Assembly: GCF_900101905.1 (NCBI RefSeq)
Contig: NZ_FNAJ01000002.1
Coordinates: 186,001 to 250,000 of the forward strand
DNA: 64,000 bases
Source: Myxococcus virescens
Lineage (GTDB): Bacteria > Myxococcota > Myxococcia > Myxococcales > Myxococcaceae
Direction: 5' to 3'
Part shown: piece by piece, positions 1-8,201 of the stretch
Layout: each line of letters opens with the position of its first letter
Position numbering within the stretch: position 1 is the stretch's first letter
Notes under the pieces: model-generated
What the model was told of the DNA's origin: nothing
The model's database searches: none
What the model saw: only the letters and a program-made list of their open reading frames with translations
Program-made: the position numbers and the translations under genes

Positions 1-1922
1 AGCTGCGGGCCAATGTACTGGCCGCGCACGAAGGCCTTCAGCTTGTCCACCGGCGTCAGGTCAATCTGGCCGTTGAGGGTGTGCTTGGGCCGGTAGGCGA
101 GCTGCACGTCGTTCTCCAGGTCCCGGCTCTCCAGGAAGGTGTAGTTCGCGCTCAGGCGCACCACGTTGCCGAAGGCCTTGCTCGCCGTCGCCTCGACGCC
201 GCGCAGGCGCGCGCGGTTGACGTTGCGGGGCACGTACAGGGGCAGGCCCGTCGCCGGGTCGGTGCCCACCGGCTCCACGCCCGTGCCGCGCGGCGTGTCG
301 ATGAGGTTGCGGATGTTGTTCTGGAAGACGGTCGCCGACAGGGCCCACGACGTCATGGTCCAGTTGGCGGACACCTCGAAGTTGGTGCTCTTCTCCGGGT
401 CCAGGTCCGGGTTGCCGATGATGCCGCAGCGGCCTCGGCAGCTCGTCACCAGGGACTCGGTGCTCATCTGACGCAGCGTGGGCGCCTTGAAGCCCGTGCC
501 GACACCCGCCTTCAGCGTGAGGTGGGTGATGGGCGAGTAGACGGCGTAGGCACGCGGCGTGAAGTGGAGGCCGAAGTTCTCGTGGTGGTCCAGGCGCGCG
601 CCCAGCAGCAGGGTCAGCTTGTCCATCAGCGCCAGCTCATCCTGCGCGTAGAGGGCCTGCTGGTGCACGCTGGCGCCGCCGCTGGTGAACTCGTCCGACT
701 TGAGGTCAATCCAGCGCGCCTCGCCGCCCACCGTCAGCGTGTTGATGCCCAGGTACGCGGTGGCGTTCGCCTCCGCGACGATGTTGTCCTGGGTGAGGCC
801 GTCGACGCCGCTCTCCAGTCCTTCCCAGTAGCCGCGGACCTCGGAGTTGCCCCAGTCCCACTTGCCCTTGTGGCCCAGCACCGCGTCGTTGCGGTGGACC
901 ACCGCGTCCGCGTCGCCGTAGGAGCCGCCGATGTAATACTCGCCGATGCGGTTCTGGTACGCGCGGCCGTACTCGGCGGTAATCGTCTGCTGCGCGGTGG
1001 GCGTCCAGTTCAGCGACAGCCGGCCGTTGTGGTCATTGCGGCCCTCGAGCGTGGCCAGGTCGCCGTGGTTGACGACGCTGCCGTCCTCACGCGTCACCGG
1101 CGCACCGTCCGCGTTGAGCACGGGCGAGCCCGGGTTGCGCGCGCCATTCCACGCCTGGCGGTGGTTGAAGCCGCCCGTCACCTTCAAGGAGAGCGTGTCC
1201 TCGATGAGCGGACCGCTGAGGAAGACGCTGGAGCGGAGCTCCTCGCCGTTGGCGCCCACGGTGGGCGTCTGCGCCTTCAGGTCGATGCCGCCCGTCCACT
1301 TGGGCGCAATCGGCTTGGTGATGATGTTGATGACGCCGCCCAGCGCCTCGGAGCCGTAGAGGGAGGACATGGCGCCGCGGACGACCTCGATGCGCTCGAT
1401 GCCCTCCGTGGGGATGAGGCCGATGTCGAAGTCGTTGTGGCGGAACACCGCCTCCAGCGAGTTCACGCGCTTTCCGTCGACCAGGATGAGCGTGTAGCTC
1501 GAATCCATGCCGCGGATGCTGATGCCACGGCGGCCCTGGCTGCCGGCCGTCAGGCTGATGCCGGGCGCCAGACGGATGGCGTCCGTCAAATCGCCCACGG
1601 GCGCCCGCTTCAGGTCCTCCTGCGTCACCACGGTGACGGAGGCAGGGGCGGAGGTGACGTCCTGCTCGGTGCGCGTCGCCGTCACCACCACGGGGGCCAT
1701 CTGGAAGATGTTGTCCTCCAGCGCCGTCTCCGCCTGCTCGGCCTGCTGCTCGGCGGCCGCGGAGTCCGGCGGCGGCGTGGCCGCGTCCTGCGCCCAGGCG
1801 GGCGTCATGGTGAGCAGCAGGGCAGAGCCCACCCACTTCCACGTCACGGACAGGCGGGGAGCACGGAAAGGTCGGGGGGAAACGTCATCACGATGAACGG
1901 CGCGCAAGGTCCTTCTCCTCAT
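1..1922 (-). CDS. TonB-dependent outer-membrane receptor (3' part outside window)
   Basis: Outer-membrane receptor for TonB-powered uptake, probably of an iron-siderophore or similar ligand; the ligand cannot be told from sequence. The minus-strand frame gives a signal peptide ending TPAWAQD, a TonB-box-like stretch (APVVVTATR), then a plug domain with LTDAIRLAPGISL, GRRGISIRGMDSS and the classic IERIEVVRGAMSSLYGSEALGGVINIITK block, followed by alternating barrel strands such as GARLDHHENFGLHFTPRAYA. The gene is cut by the window edge, so the barrel end is missing. The ATG at 1922 gives a long 44-residue leader; a GTG at 1847 (VTWKWVGSALLLTMTPAWA) gives a more ordinary signal peptide and may be the true start. 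An AT-rich Fur-like site lies about 200 bp upstream. Confidence 0.93.
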   Translation of the reverse strand, partial: MRRRTLRAVHRDDVSPRPFRAPRLSVTWKWVGSALLLTMTPAWAQDAATPPPDSAAAEQQAEQAETALEDNIFQMAPVVVTATRTEQDVTSAPASVTVVTQEDLKRAPVGDLTDAIRLAPGISLTAGSQGRRGISIRGMDSSYTLILVDGKRVNSLEAVFRHNDFDIGLIPTEGIERIEVVRGAMSSLYGSEALGGVINIITKPIAPKWTGGIDLKAQTPTVGANGEELRSSVFLSGPLIEDTLSLKVTGGFNHRQAWNGARNPGSPVLNADGAPVTREDGSVVNHGDLATLEGRNDHNGRLSLNWTPTAQQTITAEYGRAYQNRIGEYYIGGSYGDADAVVHRNDAVLGHKGKWDWGNSEVRGYWEGLESGVDGLTQDNIVAEANATAYLGINTLTVGGEARWIDLKSDEFTSGGASVHQQALYAQDELALMDKLTLLLGARLDHHENFGLHFTPRAYAVYSPITHLTLKAGVGTGFKAPTLRQMSTESLVTSCRGRCGIIGNPDLDPEKSTNFEVSANWTMTSWALSATVFQNNIRNLIDTPRGTGVEPVGTDPATGLPLYVPRNVNRARLRGVEATASKAFGNVVRLSANYTFLESRDLENDVQLAYRPKHTLNGQIDLTPVDKLKAFVRGQYIGPQ

Positions 1923-2247
1923 GTGGGTGTCTGAACTGCCGGACTCCCCCCGTTCCGCTTCCGCCCGAGGCGTCCGCGGGTGCTGATTCGAGCAAGGCCC
2001 TCCCGCCGCCGCGGACGCCGCGACGTGGGGGGACACCTGCGATGCAAAGGGCCACGTCCCGAGGTCTTCCGGTGCTCAGCGGAGCGTGCGCGGAAGCCAC
2101 TGTACGTTGCGTGTGACTTTGCAAATCAATATCAATTGAGCGGCACTTTGCGTCCTGGCGGGTGTCCTGTCAACGCGCGGAAGGCGGAATCTTCTACACC
2201 TGCCGTAGAAGCCCGCCTTCACCGCGGAGGTGCCCGCGAGGTGTGCG
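1923..2247. other. Intergenic region upstream of the TonB receptor
   Basis: 325 bp with no convincing gene. It is the 5' region of the minus-strand receptor gene and the 3' side of the next minus-strand gene. The only clear structure is an AT-rich island near 2110-2140, described as a possible Fur box. I see no terminator with a T-run. Confidence 0.5.
2119..2138 (-). promoter_or_regulatory. Possible Fur-box-like operator
   Basis: AT-rich 20-mer reading TTGCAAATCAATATCAATTG on the plus strand, in otherwise GC-rich DNA. It has the TTGA/TCAA flanks and partial dyad symmetry of Fur boxes and lies upstream of a TonB-dependent receptor, a typical Fur target. It is about 200 bp from the annotated start, so a long leader or a different start would be needed. 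Match to consensus is partial. Confidence 0.35.
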
Positions 2248-2790
2248 TCAGCCTTGTGTGGGCCAGACGGCCCGCGGCTCTTCGTCGTCCCGGGCGATGA
2301 GCAGGGTGGCGCCTTCGAGCAGGTCCTCGGAGTCCAGGGCCTCCACGGCCGTGCGCACGCCCGCGTCGGCGTCCATCACCCGGCAGTAGACGCGGAGCTG
2401 CTGTGCCTGGAGCTCACCGCCTTCGACCTCGCCATTGCCCGTCCAGCCGAGCGCGTCCGTGAGCAGCTCCTCCACGGCGACGCGCTTCTCCACGTCGTGG
2501 CCGGTGCCCTTGCCCTCGACGGTGTACTGGACGATGAGGGTCATCATCGCCGTGGGCTCGGGCTCGTCATAGCCCTGGTCCACCAGGGGACCGGCGGCCT
2601 CGGCGATGACCATGTCCGGGTCTTCATCCGGGGGGAGGGGCAGTTGATGGTCTTCGCCCGTCTCGCCCACGAGGCCTTGGTGCACGGTGAGTGCGCCGTC
2701 ATGCACCCAGGCCTCCCAGTAGCGGAGCCGGTTGCCTTCCTTCTTGTAGAGCTTCAGCACGCTTCGAGTCTCATTCGAGGGCCCCTGCAT
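2248..2790 (-). CDS. Hypothetical acidic protein, weak WGR-like N-terminus
   Basis: 180-residue cytoplasmic protein with no signal peptide or membrane segment. The first 45 residues (VLKLYKKEGNRLRYWEAWVHDGALTVHQG) resemble the WGR type of small beta fold, in which a Trp/Gly-rich strand pair is followed by a score-like region, but the defining WGR triplet is not present, so this is only a suggestion. The rest is acidic, and ends with a compact VYCRVMDADAGVRTAVEALDSED segment. It lies 26 bp downstream of the SDR gene on the same strand and may share its transcript. Function unknown. Confidence 0.6.
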   Translation of the reverse strand: MQGPSNETRSVLKLYKKEGNRLRYWEAWVHDGALTVHQGLVGETGEDHQLPLPPDEDPDMVIAEAAGPLVDQGYDEPEPTAMMTLIVQYTVEGKGTGHDVEKRVAVEELLTDALGWTGNGEVEGGELQAQQLRVYCRVMDADAGVRTAVEALDSEDLLEGATLLIARDDEEPRAVWPTQG

Positions 2791-2816
2791 AGCACGGAGC
2801 CCGGGGGGCTTTTCGC

Positions 2817-3587
2817 TCAGAAGGCACGGCCCTGGCCCCCATCCACGGGCAGGGTGGCCCCTGTGACCCAGCGTGCGCGTTCAGAACAGAGGAAGGCCAC
2901 CACGTCGGCCACTTCCTCGGGGGCGCCGAAGCGGCCCCAGGGCAGCTCGTCGCGCACCAGCCTGGCCACCTTCTCTGGGTTCTCCTTCTGGCGTTTGTCC
3001 CAGCTGCCGCCGGGGAAGAGGATGGAACCGGGGGCCACGCCGTTGACGCGGATGCGGTACTGCGCCAGGTCCACCGCCATCTCCTTGGTGAGCGCGGTGA
3101 TGCCGGCCTTGGCGGTGGTGTAGGGGGCGCTGGTGGCGTACTCGCGGCCAAAGATGGAGTTGATGTGGACGATGCAGCCGCCGCCCTGCTGGCGCATGGC
3201 CTCCACGGCGCGCTGGCTGCACCACACGGCGGACAGGAGGTTCCGGTCCAGGACGGATGTCCACTGCTCGGCGGTGGCGGAATGGAAGGCGCCCGCGCCG
3301 CCGCTGCCCCCCACGTTGTTGACCAGGATGTCCAACCGGCCGAAGGCGCGCACCGCTGCCTCCACTGCCTCCACGGCGCCGGCCTGGGTGGCCACGTCCG
3401 TCACCACGGTGGCCACGTCCGCGCCCTCGGCGCGAAGCTGCGCCGCGGTGGCCTCCAGGGCCTCCGCGCCGCGTGCGCTGAGGCACACCCGCACGCCCTC
3501 GCGGGCCAGCACCGACGCGATGGCCCGGCCAATGCCCCGGCTGCTGCCGGTGATGAGGGCCGTCTTTCCTCTGAGCTCCAGGTCCAT
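2817..3587 (-). CDS. SDR-family oxidoreductase (FabG-like)
   Basis: Classical short-chain dehydrogenase/reductase of 256 residues, the normal family length. It has the TGSSRGIG dinucleotide-binding motif near residue 13, the NNVGG structural motif, a catalytic Ser in INSIFG, the YTTAK active-site pair (Tyr-x-x-x-Lys), and the PVDGGQ C-terminal signature. Family members reduce or oxidise carbonyl/hydroxyl groups with NAD(P)H; substrate is not predictable here. The nearest named class is 3-oxoacyl-ACP reductase-like, but there is no fatty-acid gene cluster around it, so a fab symbol is not justified. Confidence 0.9.
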   Translation of the reverse strand: MDLELRGKTALITGSSRGIGRAIASVLAREGVRVCLSARGAEALEATAAQLRAEGADVATVVTDVATQAGAVEAVEAAVRAFGRLDILVNNVGGSGGAGAFHSATAEQWTSVLDRNLLSAVWCSQRAVEAMRQQGGGCIVHINSIFGREYATSAPYTTAKAGITALTKEMAVDLAQYRIRVNGVAPGSILFPGGSWDKRQKENPEKVARLVRDELPWGRFGAPEEVADVVAFLCSERARWVTGATLPVDGGQGRAF

Positions 3588-3751
3588 GGGCGGGCGTTCT
3601 ACTGCGCCTTTCCGCTCATGGGGGCGTCATGGTGCCGGGGCGTTGAGTCCTGTGCGCAAGGCCGGGACGCATCGCCAGGGAGGGGTTCTGCTTCTCCGAT
3701 GACCGGTGCCGCGGCCAAGCGCTTCGGCCGCGGGCATCAGAGGCGGCGGTC

Positions 3752-5341
3752 CTACTTCGCCTGGAAGCGCGCCTGTGCCGGGGTGGCCCCCGGGGTGCGC
3801 GTGACGCCGCGGTCCGGGTTGGCGGACAGGTGCTGGAGCACCTTGAACACCGTCTCCACCTCGTCCGGCATGCCGATGTCCGCCGCGAGCTGCTCGGCGG
3901 TGCGGGCCTCCGCGCGCGCCTCGCGCAGGCGCGTCGTCAGCTTGCGCTGGAGCTCCAGCACCACGCCCGCGGCCTTCTTGCCCGCCTCCACGCCCGGCTG
4001 GTGGTACGCGTTGATGTGCACCAGCGTGGCGTAGAAGCCCACGGCGCGCTCATACAGCGCAATCAGCGCGCCCAGCGTGCGCGCGCTCACGTCCGGCACG
4101 GTGAGGGTGAGCGACTCGCGGTCCTTCTCGTAGAGCGCGCGCCGCGTGCCCAGCAGGAAGCCCAGCAGGTAGTCACCGCTGGTGACGCCGGGCTCCACTT
4201 CCTGCGAGCCGCCGTCACGGTCCTTCAGCACCTCGATGAAGGTGACGAAGAAGTTGAGCACGCCTTCACGCAGCTGCTGCACGTAGGCGTGCTGGTCCGT
4301 GGAGCCCTTGTTGCCGTAGACGGCGATGCCCTGGTTCACCACCTGGCCATCCAGGTCCGTCTCCTTGCCCAGCGACTCCATGACGAGCTGCTGGAGGTAG
4401 CGCGACATCAGCAGCAGCCGGTCCTTGTACGGCAGGATGACCATGTCCTTGTGGCCCCGGCCGTCACCCGCGTAGTGCCACATGAGCGCCAGCAGCGCGG
4501 CCGGGTTCTTCAGCGCATCACGCTCCCGCGTCGCGGCGTCCATGTCGCGCGCGCCCTTCAGCAGCGCGTCGATGTCCAGCCCCTGCAGGCGCGCGGGGAG
4601 CAGGCCCACCGCGGACGTCACCGACGTGCGACCGCCAACCCAGTCCCACATGGGGAAGGTGCGCAGCCAGCCCTGCTTCTTCGCGTGGTTGTCCAGCTCG
4701 CTGCCGGCGCCGGTGACGGCCACCGCGTGCTTGCTGAAGTCCAGGCCGCGCGCCGAGTAGCCGCGCTCGGCCTCCAGCATGCCGTTGCGCGTCTCCTTGG
4801 TGCCACCCGACTTGCTGATGACCAGGGTGAGCGTCTCCGACAGCCGCTCACCCAGCTGCGCCAGCACGCGGTCGAAGCCGTCCGGGTCGGTGTTGTCGAA
4901 GAAGGACACCTGCATCGGGTCCTTCGCCGTGCCCAGCGCGTCCGCCACCAGCTGCGGCCCCAACGCCGAGCCGCCAATGCCGACAATCAGCACGTGCGTG
5001 AAGCGCTGCGCCTTCTGCGGCTTCACCCGGCCCTCATGCACGTCCTTCGCGAAGGCGTGGATGGCGGCCACCGTGTCGGTGATTTCCTTCTGGAGTGCGG
5101 GCTCGGGCGCCAGCTCCGGCGCGCGCAGCCAGTAGTGGCCCACCTTGCGCTTCTCGTCCGGGTTGGCGACGGCGCCCTTCTCCAGGGCCTCCATCGCGCC
5201 GAAGGCTTCCTCCAGGCGGGGGCGCATCCGCTCCAGGTAGTCCGCCGGGAAGCGCATCCGAGAGACGTCGAGCGTGAAGTCCAAGGCCGGGACGACGCAC
5301 AGATAACGCTGGTACCGCTCCCACAGTTCTCGCTCGGTCAT
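3752..5341 (-). CDS. pgi: Glucose-6-phosphate isomerase
   Basis: Interconverts glucose-6-phosphate and fructose-6-phosphate in glycolysis and gluconeogenesis. The 529-residue protein carries family signatures: [17 protein letters not shown], the phosphate-binding SKSGGTKET loop, and [16 protein letters not shown]; a [19 protein letters not shown] block holds the conserved Gly-Ser-Thr-Asp-Gln-His near the active site. I chose the ATG at 5341, giving [11 protein letters not shown], because AGGAGG lies six bases upstream; an upstream in-frame ATG at 5440 would add 33 unconserved residues. Apparently monocistronic. Confidence 0.96.
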   Translation of the reverse strand: MTERELWERYQRYLCVVPALDFTLDVSRMRFPADYLERMRPRLEEAFGAMEALEKGAVANPDEKRKVGHYWLRAPELAPEPALQKEITDTVAAIHAFAKDVHEGRVKPQKAQRFTHVLIVGIGGSALGPQLVADALGTAKDPMQVSFFDNTDPDGFDRVLAQLGERLSETLTLVISKSGGTKETRNGMLEAERGYSARGLDFSKHAVAVTGAGSELDNHAKKQGWLRTFPMWDWVGGRTSVTSAVGLLPARLQGLDIDALLKGARDMDAATRERDALKNPAALLALMWHYAGDGRGHKDMVILPYKDRLLLMSRYLQQLVMESLGKETDLDGQVVNQGIAVYGNKGSTDQHAYVQQLREGVLNFFVTFIEVLKDRDGGSQEVEPGVTSGDYLLGFLLGTRRALYEKDRESLTLTVPDVSARTLGALIALYERAVGFYATLVHINAYHQPGVEAGKKAAGVVLELQRKLTTRLREARAEARTAEQLAADIGMPDEVETVFKVLQHLSANPDRGVTRTPGATPAQARFQAK

Positions 5342-5470
5342 GGCTCCTCCTGGCAGTTCTCGCGTCGCGATAGGTGCCGGGTGGCTTAGCGCCTCCGTGC
5401 GCGGGTGGGAAGCTGGACGGCGGTGTCGGTGCGCGTCCACGGGGCCGCGGGCGGCCGGGTGCTCAACACC

Positions 5471-6376
5471 TCACACGGAGGGGCGTGCCGCTTCGGGCGG
5501 GGGCTGTACTCCGGGCGGCTGGGGCGCCTCTGGGGCGTCGGGCTTCCAGGCCGGGTTGCGGAAGACGTAGCTCAGGCGCTGCTTCAGGGAGCCGGGCCTC
5601 GCCGCGTCGCGCGTGATGGCCGCGAACTCGTGGAAGGCGATGCGCACGGGATTGAACGTCTCCAGGTTCTTCGTCAGGCCGTACACGGGCTTCTCGCCCT
5701 CTGGCTCGAACGTCCCGAAGAGGCGGTCCCAGATGATGAGGATGCCCGCGTAGTTCTTGTCCAGGTAGCGCGGGTTGGACGCATGGTGCACGCGGTGGTG
5801 TGACGGCGTGTTGAGCACCCACTCCAGCGGGCGCGGCAGCCGGCCAATGGCCTCGGTGTGAATCCAGTACTGGTAGAGCAGGCTGACGGACTGCTGCACG
5901 ACAATCATCACCGGGTGGAACCCGAGCAGCGCCAGCGGTGCCCAGAAGACGAAGCTGGTGGGCGGCGTCCACGTCTGCCGCAGCGCCGTGGAGAGGTTGT
6001 AGTGCTGGCTGGAGTGGTGCACCACGTGGGAGGCCCAGAAGAAGCGGCTCTCATGGTGGACGCGGTGGAAGGCGTAGTAGCAGAGGTCGTCCGCGAAGAA
6101 GATGAGCACCCACGCCAGCACGCCGGTGCCCATGCGCAGCGGCGTCAGGTGGTAGAGCGCCAGGTAGCCGGCGAAGGCCACGCCCTTCCACAGGACGTTG
6201 ATGGCCACGTTGCCCAGCCCCATGGAGAGGCTGGCAATCGTGTCCTTCCAGGTGTGGCCCACCATGGGACGGCCTTCGTCCCGCTGCTTCTTCACCCAGA
6301 GGGCCTCGGCAATCACCGTGAGGGTGAACACCGGGATGGCGGGGGTGATGAGGTCGGGGATGTGTGCTGCGTCCAT
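5471..6376 (-). CDS. Sterol desaturase / fatty-acid hydroxylase family membrane protein
   Basis: Di-iron, membrane-embedded oxygenase family acting on sterols or fatty acyl chains; substrate unknown. The 301-residue protein has several membrane segments (residues about 10-25, 55-75, 85-105, 145-170) and the three His clusters that bind iron: FHRVHH, HVVHHSSQHYN and HHRVHHASNP. The C-terminal 30 residues are proline-rich and probably disordered. It starts 25 bp after the tetR-type gene on the same strand, so the two are likely co-transcribed and controlled from the palindrome at about 7098-7111. Myxobacteria make sterols and unusual lipids, so a role in either is plausible but inferred. Confidence 0.88.
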   Translation of the reverse strand: MDAAHIPDLITPAIPVFTLTVIAEALWVKKQRDEGRPMVGHTWKDTIASLSMGLGNVAINVLWKGVAFAGYLALYHLTPLRMGTGVLAWVLIFFADDLCYYAFHRVHHESRFFWASHVVHHSSQHYNLSTALRQTWTPPTSFVFWAPLALLGFHPVMIVVQQSVSLLYQYWIHTEAIGRLPRPLEWVLNTPSHHRVHHASNPRYLDKNYAGILIIWDRLFGTFEPEGEKPVYGLTKNLETFNPVRIAFHEFAAITRDAARPGSLKQRLSYVFRNPAWKPDAPEAPQPPGVQPPPEAARPSV

Positions 6377-6401
6377 GGTGGGACCCTCCGTGTCGGCGAA
6401 C

Positions 6402-7067
6402 TCAGGAGCGGGCGCGGCGGCGAGGCCGCGTCAATGAGGGGAGGAAGGCGTTGCGCATGAAGTGGGTGAGCGCATCCAGCATGCGCCGGTGCGCCGGGTC
6501 GTTGGGCCGGGCGCTGCCTCCCACCGCGGCGCCCTGCACCGCGTCCAGCGCCAGCTCCACGATGGAGTCGAAGTCCGGGTGCGCGGAGGCCTCGGGGAAC
6601 AGCTCGCGTGCCACGCGGTGCAGGTTCTCCCGGTGCGGCCCGTCCACCGCCGCCAGCGCCACGCGCAGCTCCGCGTCCGTGCGCGCCGCGACGTACAGCT
6701 CGATGGCGGCCTGCAGCTCCGGGCGCTGGAAGGCGGCCCACAACATGTCCACCGCCGCCGCGATGCGGTCCCTGCCCGATGGCCGGGCCCCCACACCGGC
6801 CAGGTAGTCCTGGATGAGCCGCGGGAAGAGGTGCTCCACCGCCGCGGCGAGCAGCTCCTCCTTCGTATCGAAGTGCGTGAAGAGCGCGCCCTGTGACAGG
6901 CCTGCCCGCTTGGACACCTCCACCGTCGTCAGCCGGGCGTAGCCCTGCTCCACCAGCGTTTCGATGGTGGCGTCCAGCAGCTTGCGCCGCGTCGTCTCAC
7001 GGCGCTCCTGCTGCGTGCGGCGGACAGGCCGGGCCGGCGCGTCCGATGGAGTGTTCTTCGCGGCCAT
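6402..7067 (-). CDS. TetR/AcrR-family transcriptional regulator
   Basis: 221-residue one-component regulator. Residues about 23-70 form the TetR HTH: RRKLLDATIETLVEQGYARLTTVEVSKRAGLS, then QGALFTHFDTKEELL, the family's recognition helix and following signature. The C-terminal half is a helical ligand-binding domain of low conservation. It heads an apparent operon with the downstream desaturase gene. A perfect inverted repeat 31-44 bp upstream of its start is a good candidate for its own operator, so autorepression released by a lipid-like ligand is the simplest model (inference). Confidence 0.92.
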   Translation of the reverse strand: MAAKNTPSDAPARPVRRTQQERRETTRRKLLDATIETLVEQGYARLTTVEVSKRAGLSQGALFTHFDTKEELLAAAVEHLFPRLIQDYLAGVGARPSGRDRIAAAVDMLWAAFQRPELQAAIELYVAARTDAELRVALAAVDGPHRENLHRVARELFPEASAHPDFDSIVELALDAVQGAAVGGSARPNDPAHRRMLDALTHFMRNAFLPSLTRPRRRARS

Positions 7068-7097
7068 TCAACTCGCAGGATAAGTCTGAACTTAGTG

Positions 7098-7111
7098 AGT
7101 GACCAGTCACT
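7098..7111. promoter_or_regulatory. Palindromic operator candidate for the TetR-type regulator
   Basis: Perfect inverted repeat AGTGAC-CA-GTCACT, 31 bp upstream of the tetR-type start codon. Size and symmetry fit TetR-family operators, and several lipid-related members bind closely similar TGACN2-4GTCA sites. Confidence 0.6.
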
Positions 7112-7118
7112 TTCTGTG

Positions 7119-7140
7119 GTGAGGAGTGAGTGCTCCTCAC
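7119..7140. repeat. Inverted repeat GTGAGGAG-N6-CTCCTCAC
   Basis: Perfect 8-bp inverted repeat with a 6-base centre, immediately beyond the operator candidate. It could be a second regulator site or an RNA hairpin in a leader; nothing distinguishes the two. Confidence 0.45.
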
Positions 7141-7406
7141 AGTGGCGTGTGCCGCCACCTGTCCCCGTACACGGGCAGCTCGAAAGGGAAGTGGCCGCTC
7201 ACGAGACGCGCCAAGCCCGCTTCCCCAGCGGCCCGGCGGGCAGGGGCCTGGGTGCCGAGTTCGCGGCGTTCGCTCGGGACTCGGGCATGATTCCCCTCGG
7301 GAGGGTGGGCGTGCCGATGCCCTCCGCGTCGTGCAGCAGGCGGGCGCGGCGAAAATCCGCAGGGAAATACCCGCGCCACTTGCCCCCGTTTCCGCCCCGC
7401 CCCGAT

Positions 7407-8201
7407 ATGAACCTTTCAGCCCTCCTCCTTGGTTCTCTCCTGGCTTCGGCCCCTGCGGTTCCTTCCTCTTCTTCCGCCACGGATGCGGGCGACGTGCCCG
7501 AGGTTGGCGTTCCCTTCGCCTGTGGTCGCATCCACACGGTGAGCCAGGGACATGACACGGGAAGTCACCAACACAACGACACACATGCGTGGGATTTCCG
7601 CATGCCGGATGGCACGCCCATCGTCGCCGCGCGTGACGGCACGGTGCGCCTGTCTCGCGGTGACAGCACGAAGGGGGGGTGTGACGAGAAGTTCGCGCCC
7701 TACGCCAACTACGTCGTCATCTCCCACGGCGATGGACTGGAGACGCAGTACCTCCACTTCAGCGCGGTGGTGGTGAAGCCGGGTGACGTGGTGAAGGAGG
7801 GCCAGCTCATCGGCTTCTCCGGCTCCACCGGCTGGGCCTGCGGCGCGCACCTGCACTTCAAGGTGGCGCGTGAGAGCGGCAAGGGTTGGAACAACCCGTC
7901 CGTGCCGGCGCGCATCGCTGGCTACGGAGACCCGGTGCGCGACACCCGCGTGGCCGCGCCCCTCTGCAAGGACAACGGCACGCAGGCGCTCATGGCGAGC
8001 AACGGCGGCACGCACACCCCGGGTCAGCCGGTGGTGTCCATGTCACCGGAGCGCCAGCAGGCCCTTCGCGGCCTCCCGCCCGGGGCGCAGAGCATCCTCG
8101 ACGGTCTCTCCCAGCCTCCCGCCCAGGGCGGCCAGGGCCTCGACGAAGCGCGCACGTCCGGTGGTACCCGCACGGCGAGCGGCTCCAGCGAGACTCGCTG
8201 A
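7407..8201 (+). CDS. Secreted M23-family (LytM-like) metallopeptidase
   Basis: 264-residue exported protein. An N-terminal signal peptide (MNLSALLLGSLLASAPAVPS) is followed by an M23 fold: HQHNDTHAWDFRMPDGTPIVAARDG holds the first zinc His/Asp cluster and GWACGAHLHFKV holds the second HxH. GxSGSTG and YLHFS complete the family pattern, so zinc binding looks intact. Such proteins cut peptidoglycan cross-bridges or neighbouring proteins in the periplasm. The tail after residue 185 is low complexity (Pro/Gln/Gly/Ser) and its last 159 bp overlap the end of the opposing GTPase gene. The start at 7407 gives the cleanest signal peptide. Confidence 0.9.
   Translation: MNLSALLLGSLLASAPAVPSSSSATDAGDVPEVGVPFACGRIHTVSQGHDTGSHQHNDTHAWDFRMPDGTPIVAARDGTVRLSRGDSTKGGCDEKFAPYANYVVISHGDGLETQYLHFSAVVVKPGDVVKEGQLIGFSGSTGWACGAHLHFKVARESGKGWNNPSVPARIAGYGDPVRDTRVAAPLCKDNGTQALMASNGGTHTPGQPVVSMSPERQQALRGLPPGAQSILDGLSQPPAQGGQGLDEARTSGGTRTASGSSETR

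Larger units (their letters stand above)
7068..7406. other. Divergent intergenic region between tetR-type gene and M23 peptidase
   Basis: 339 bp between two diverging genes. Close to the tetR side it holds two inverted repeats (7098-7111 and 7119-7140). The rest is GC-rich and shows no convincing gene or promoter to me. Confidence 0.5.

Noticed and set aside
81..1934. 617-residue plus-strand ORF over the TonB receptor
   Set aside because: Antisense frame of the receptor, with Arg/Val/Ala bias and no domain; typical of high-GC shadow ORFs.
3830..5389. 519-residue plus-strand ORF opposite pgi
   Set aside because: Antisense to a well-conserved enzyme; the composition is the expected GC shadow.
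7068..7406. An ORF running into the M23 gene from 7095
   Set aside because: The extra 104 residues have no conservation signal; the signal peptide starts at 7407.
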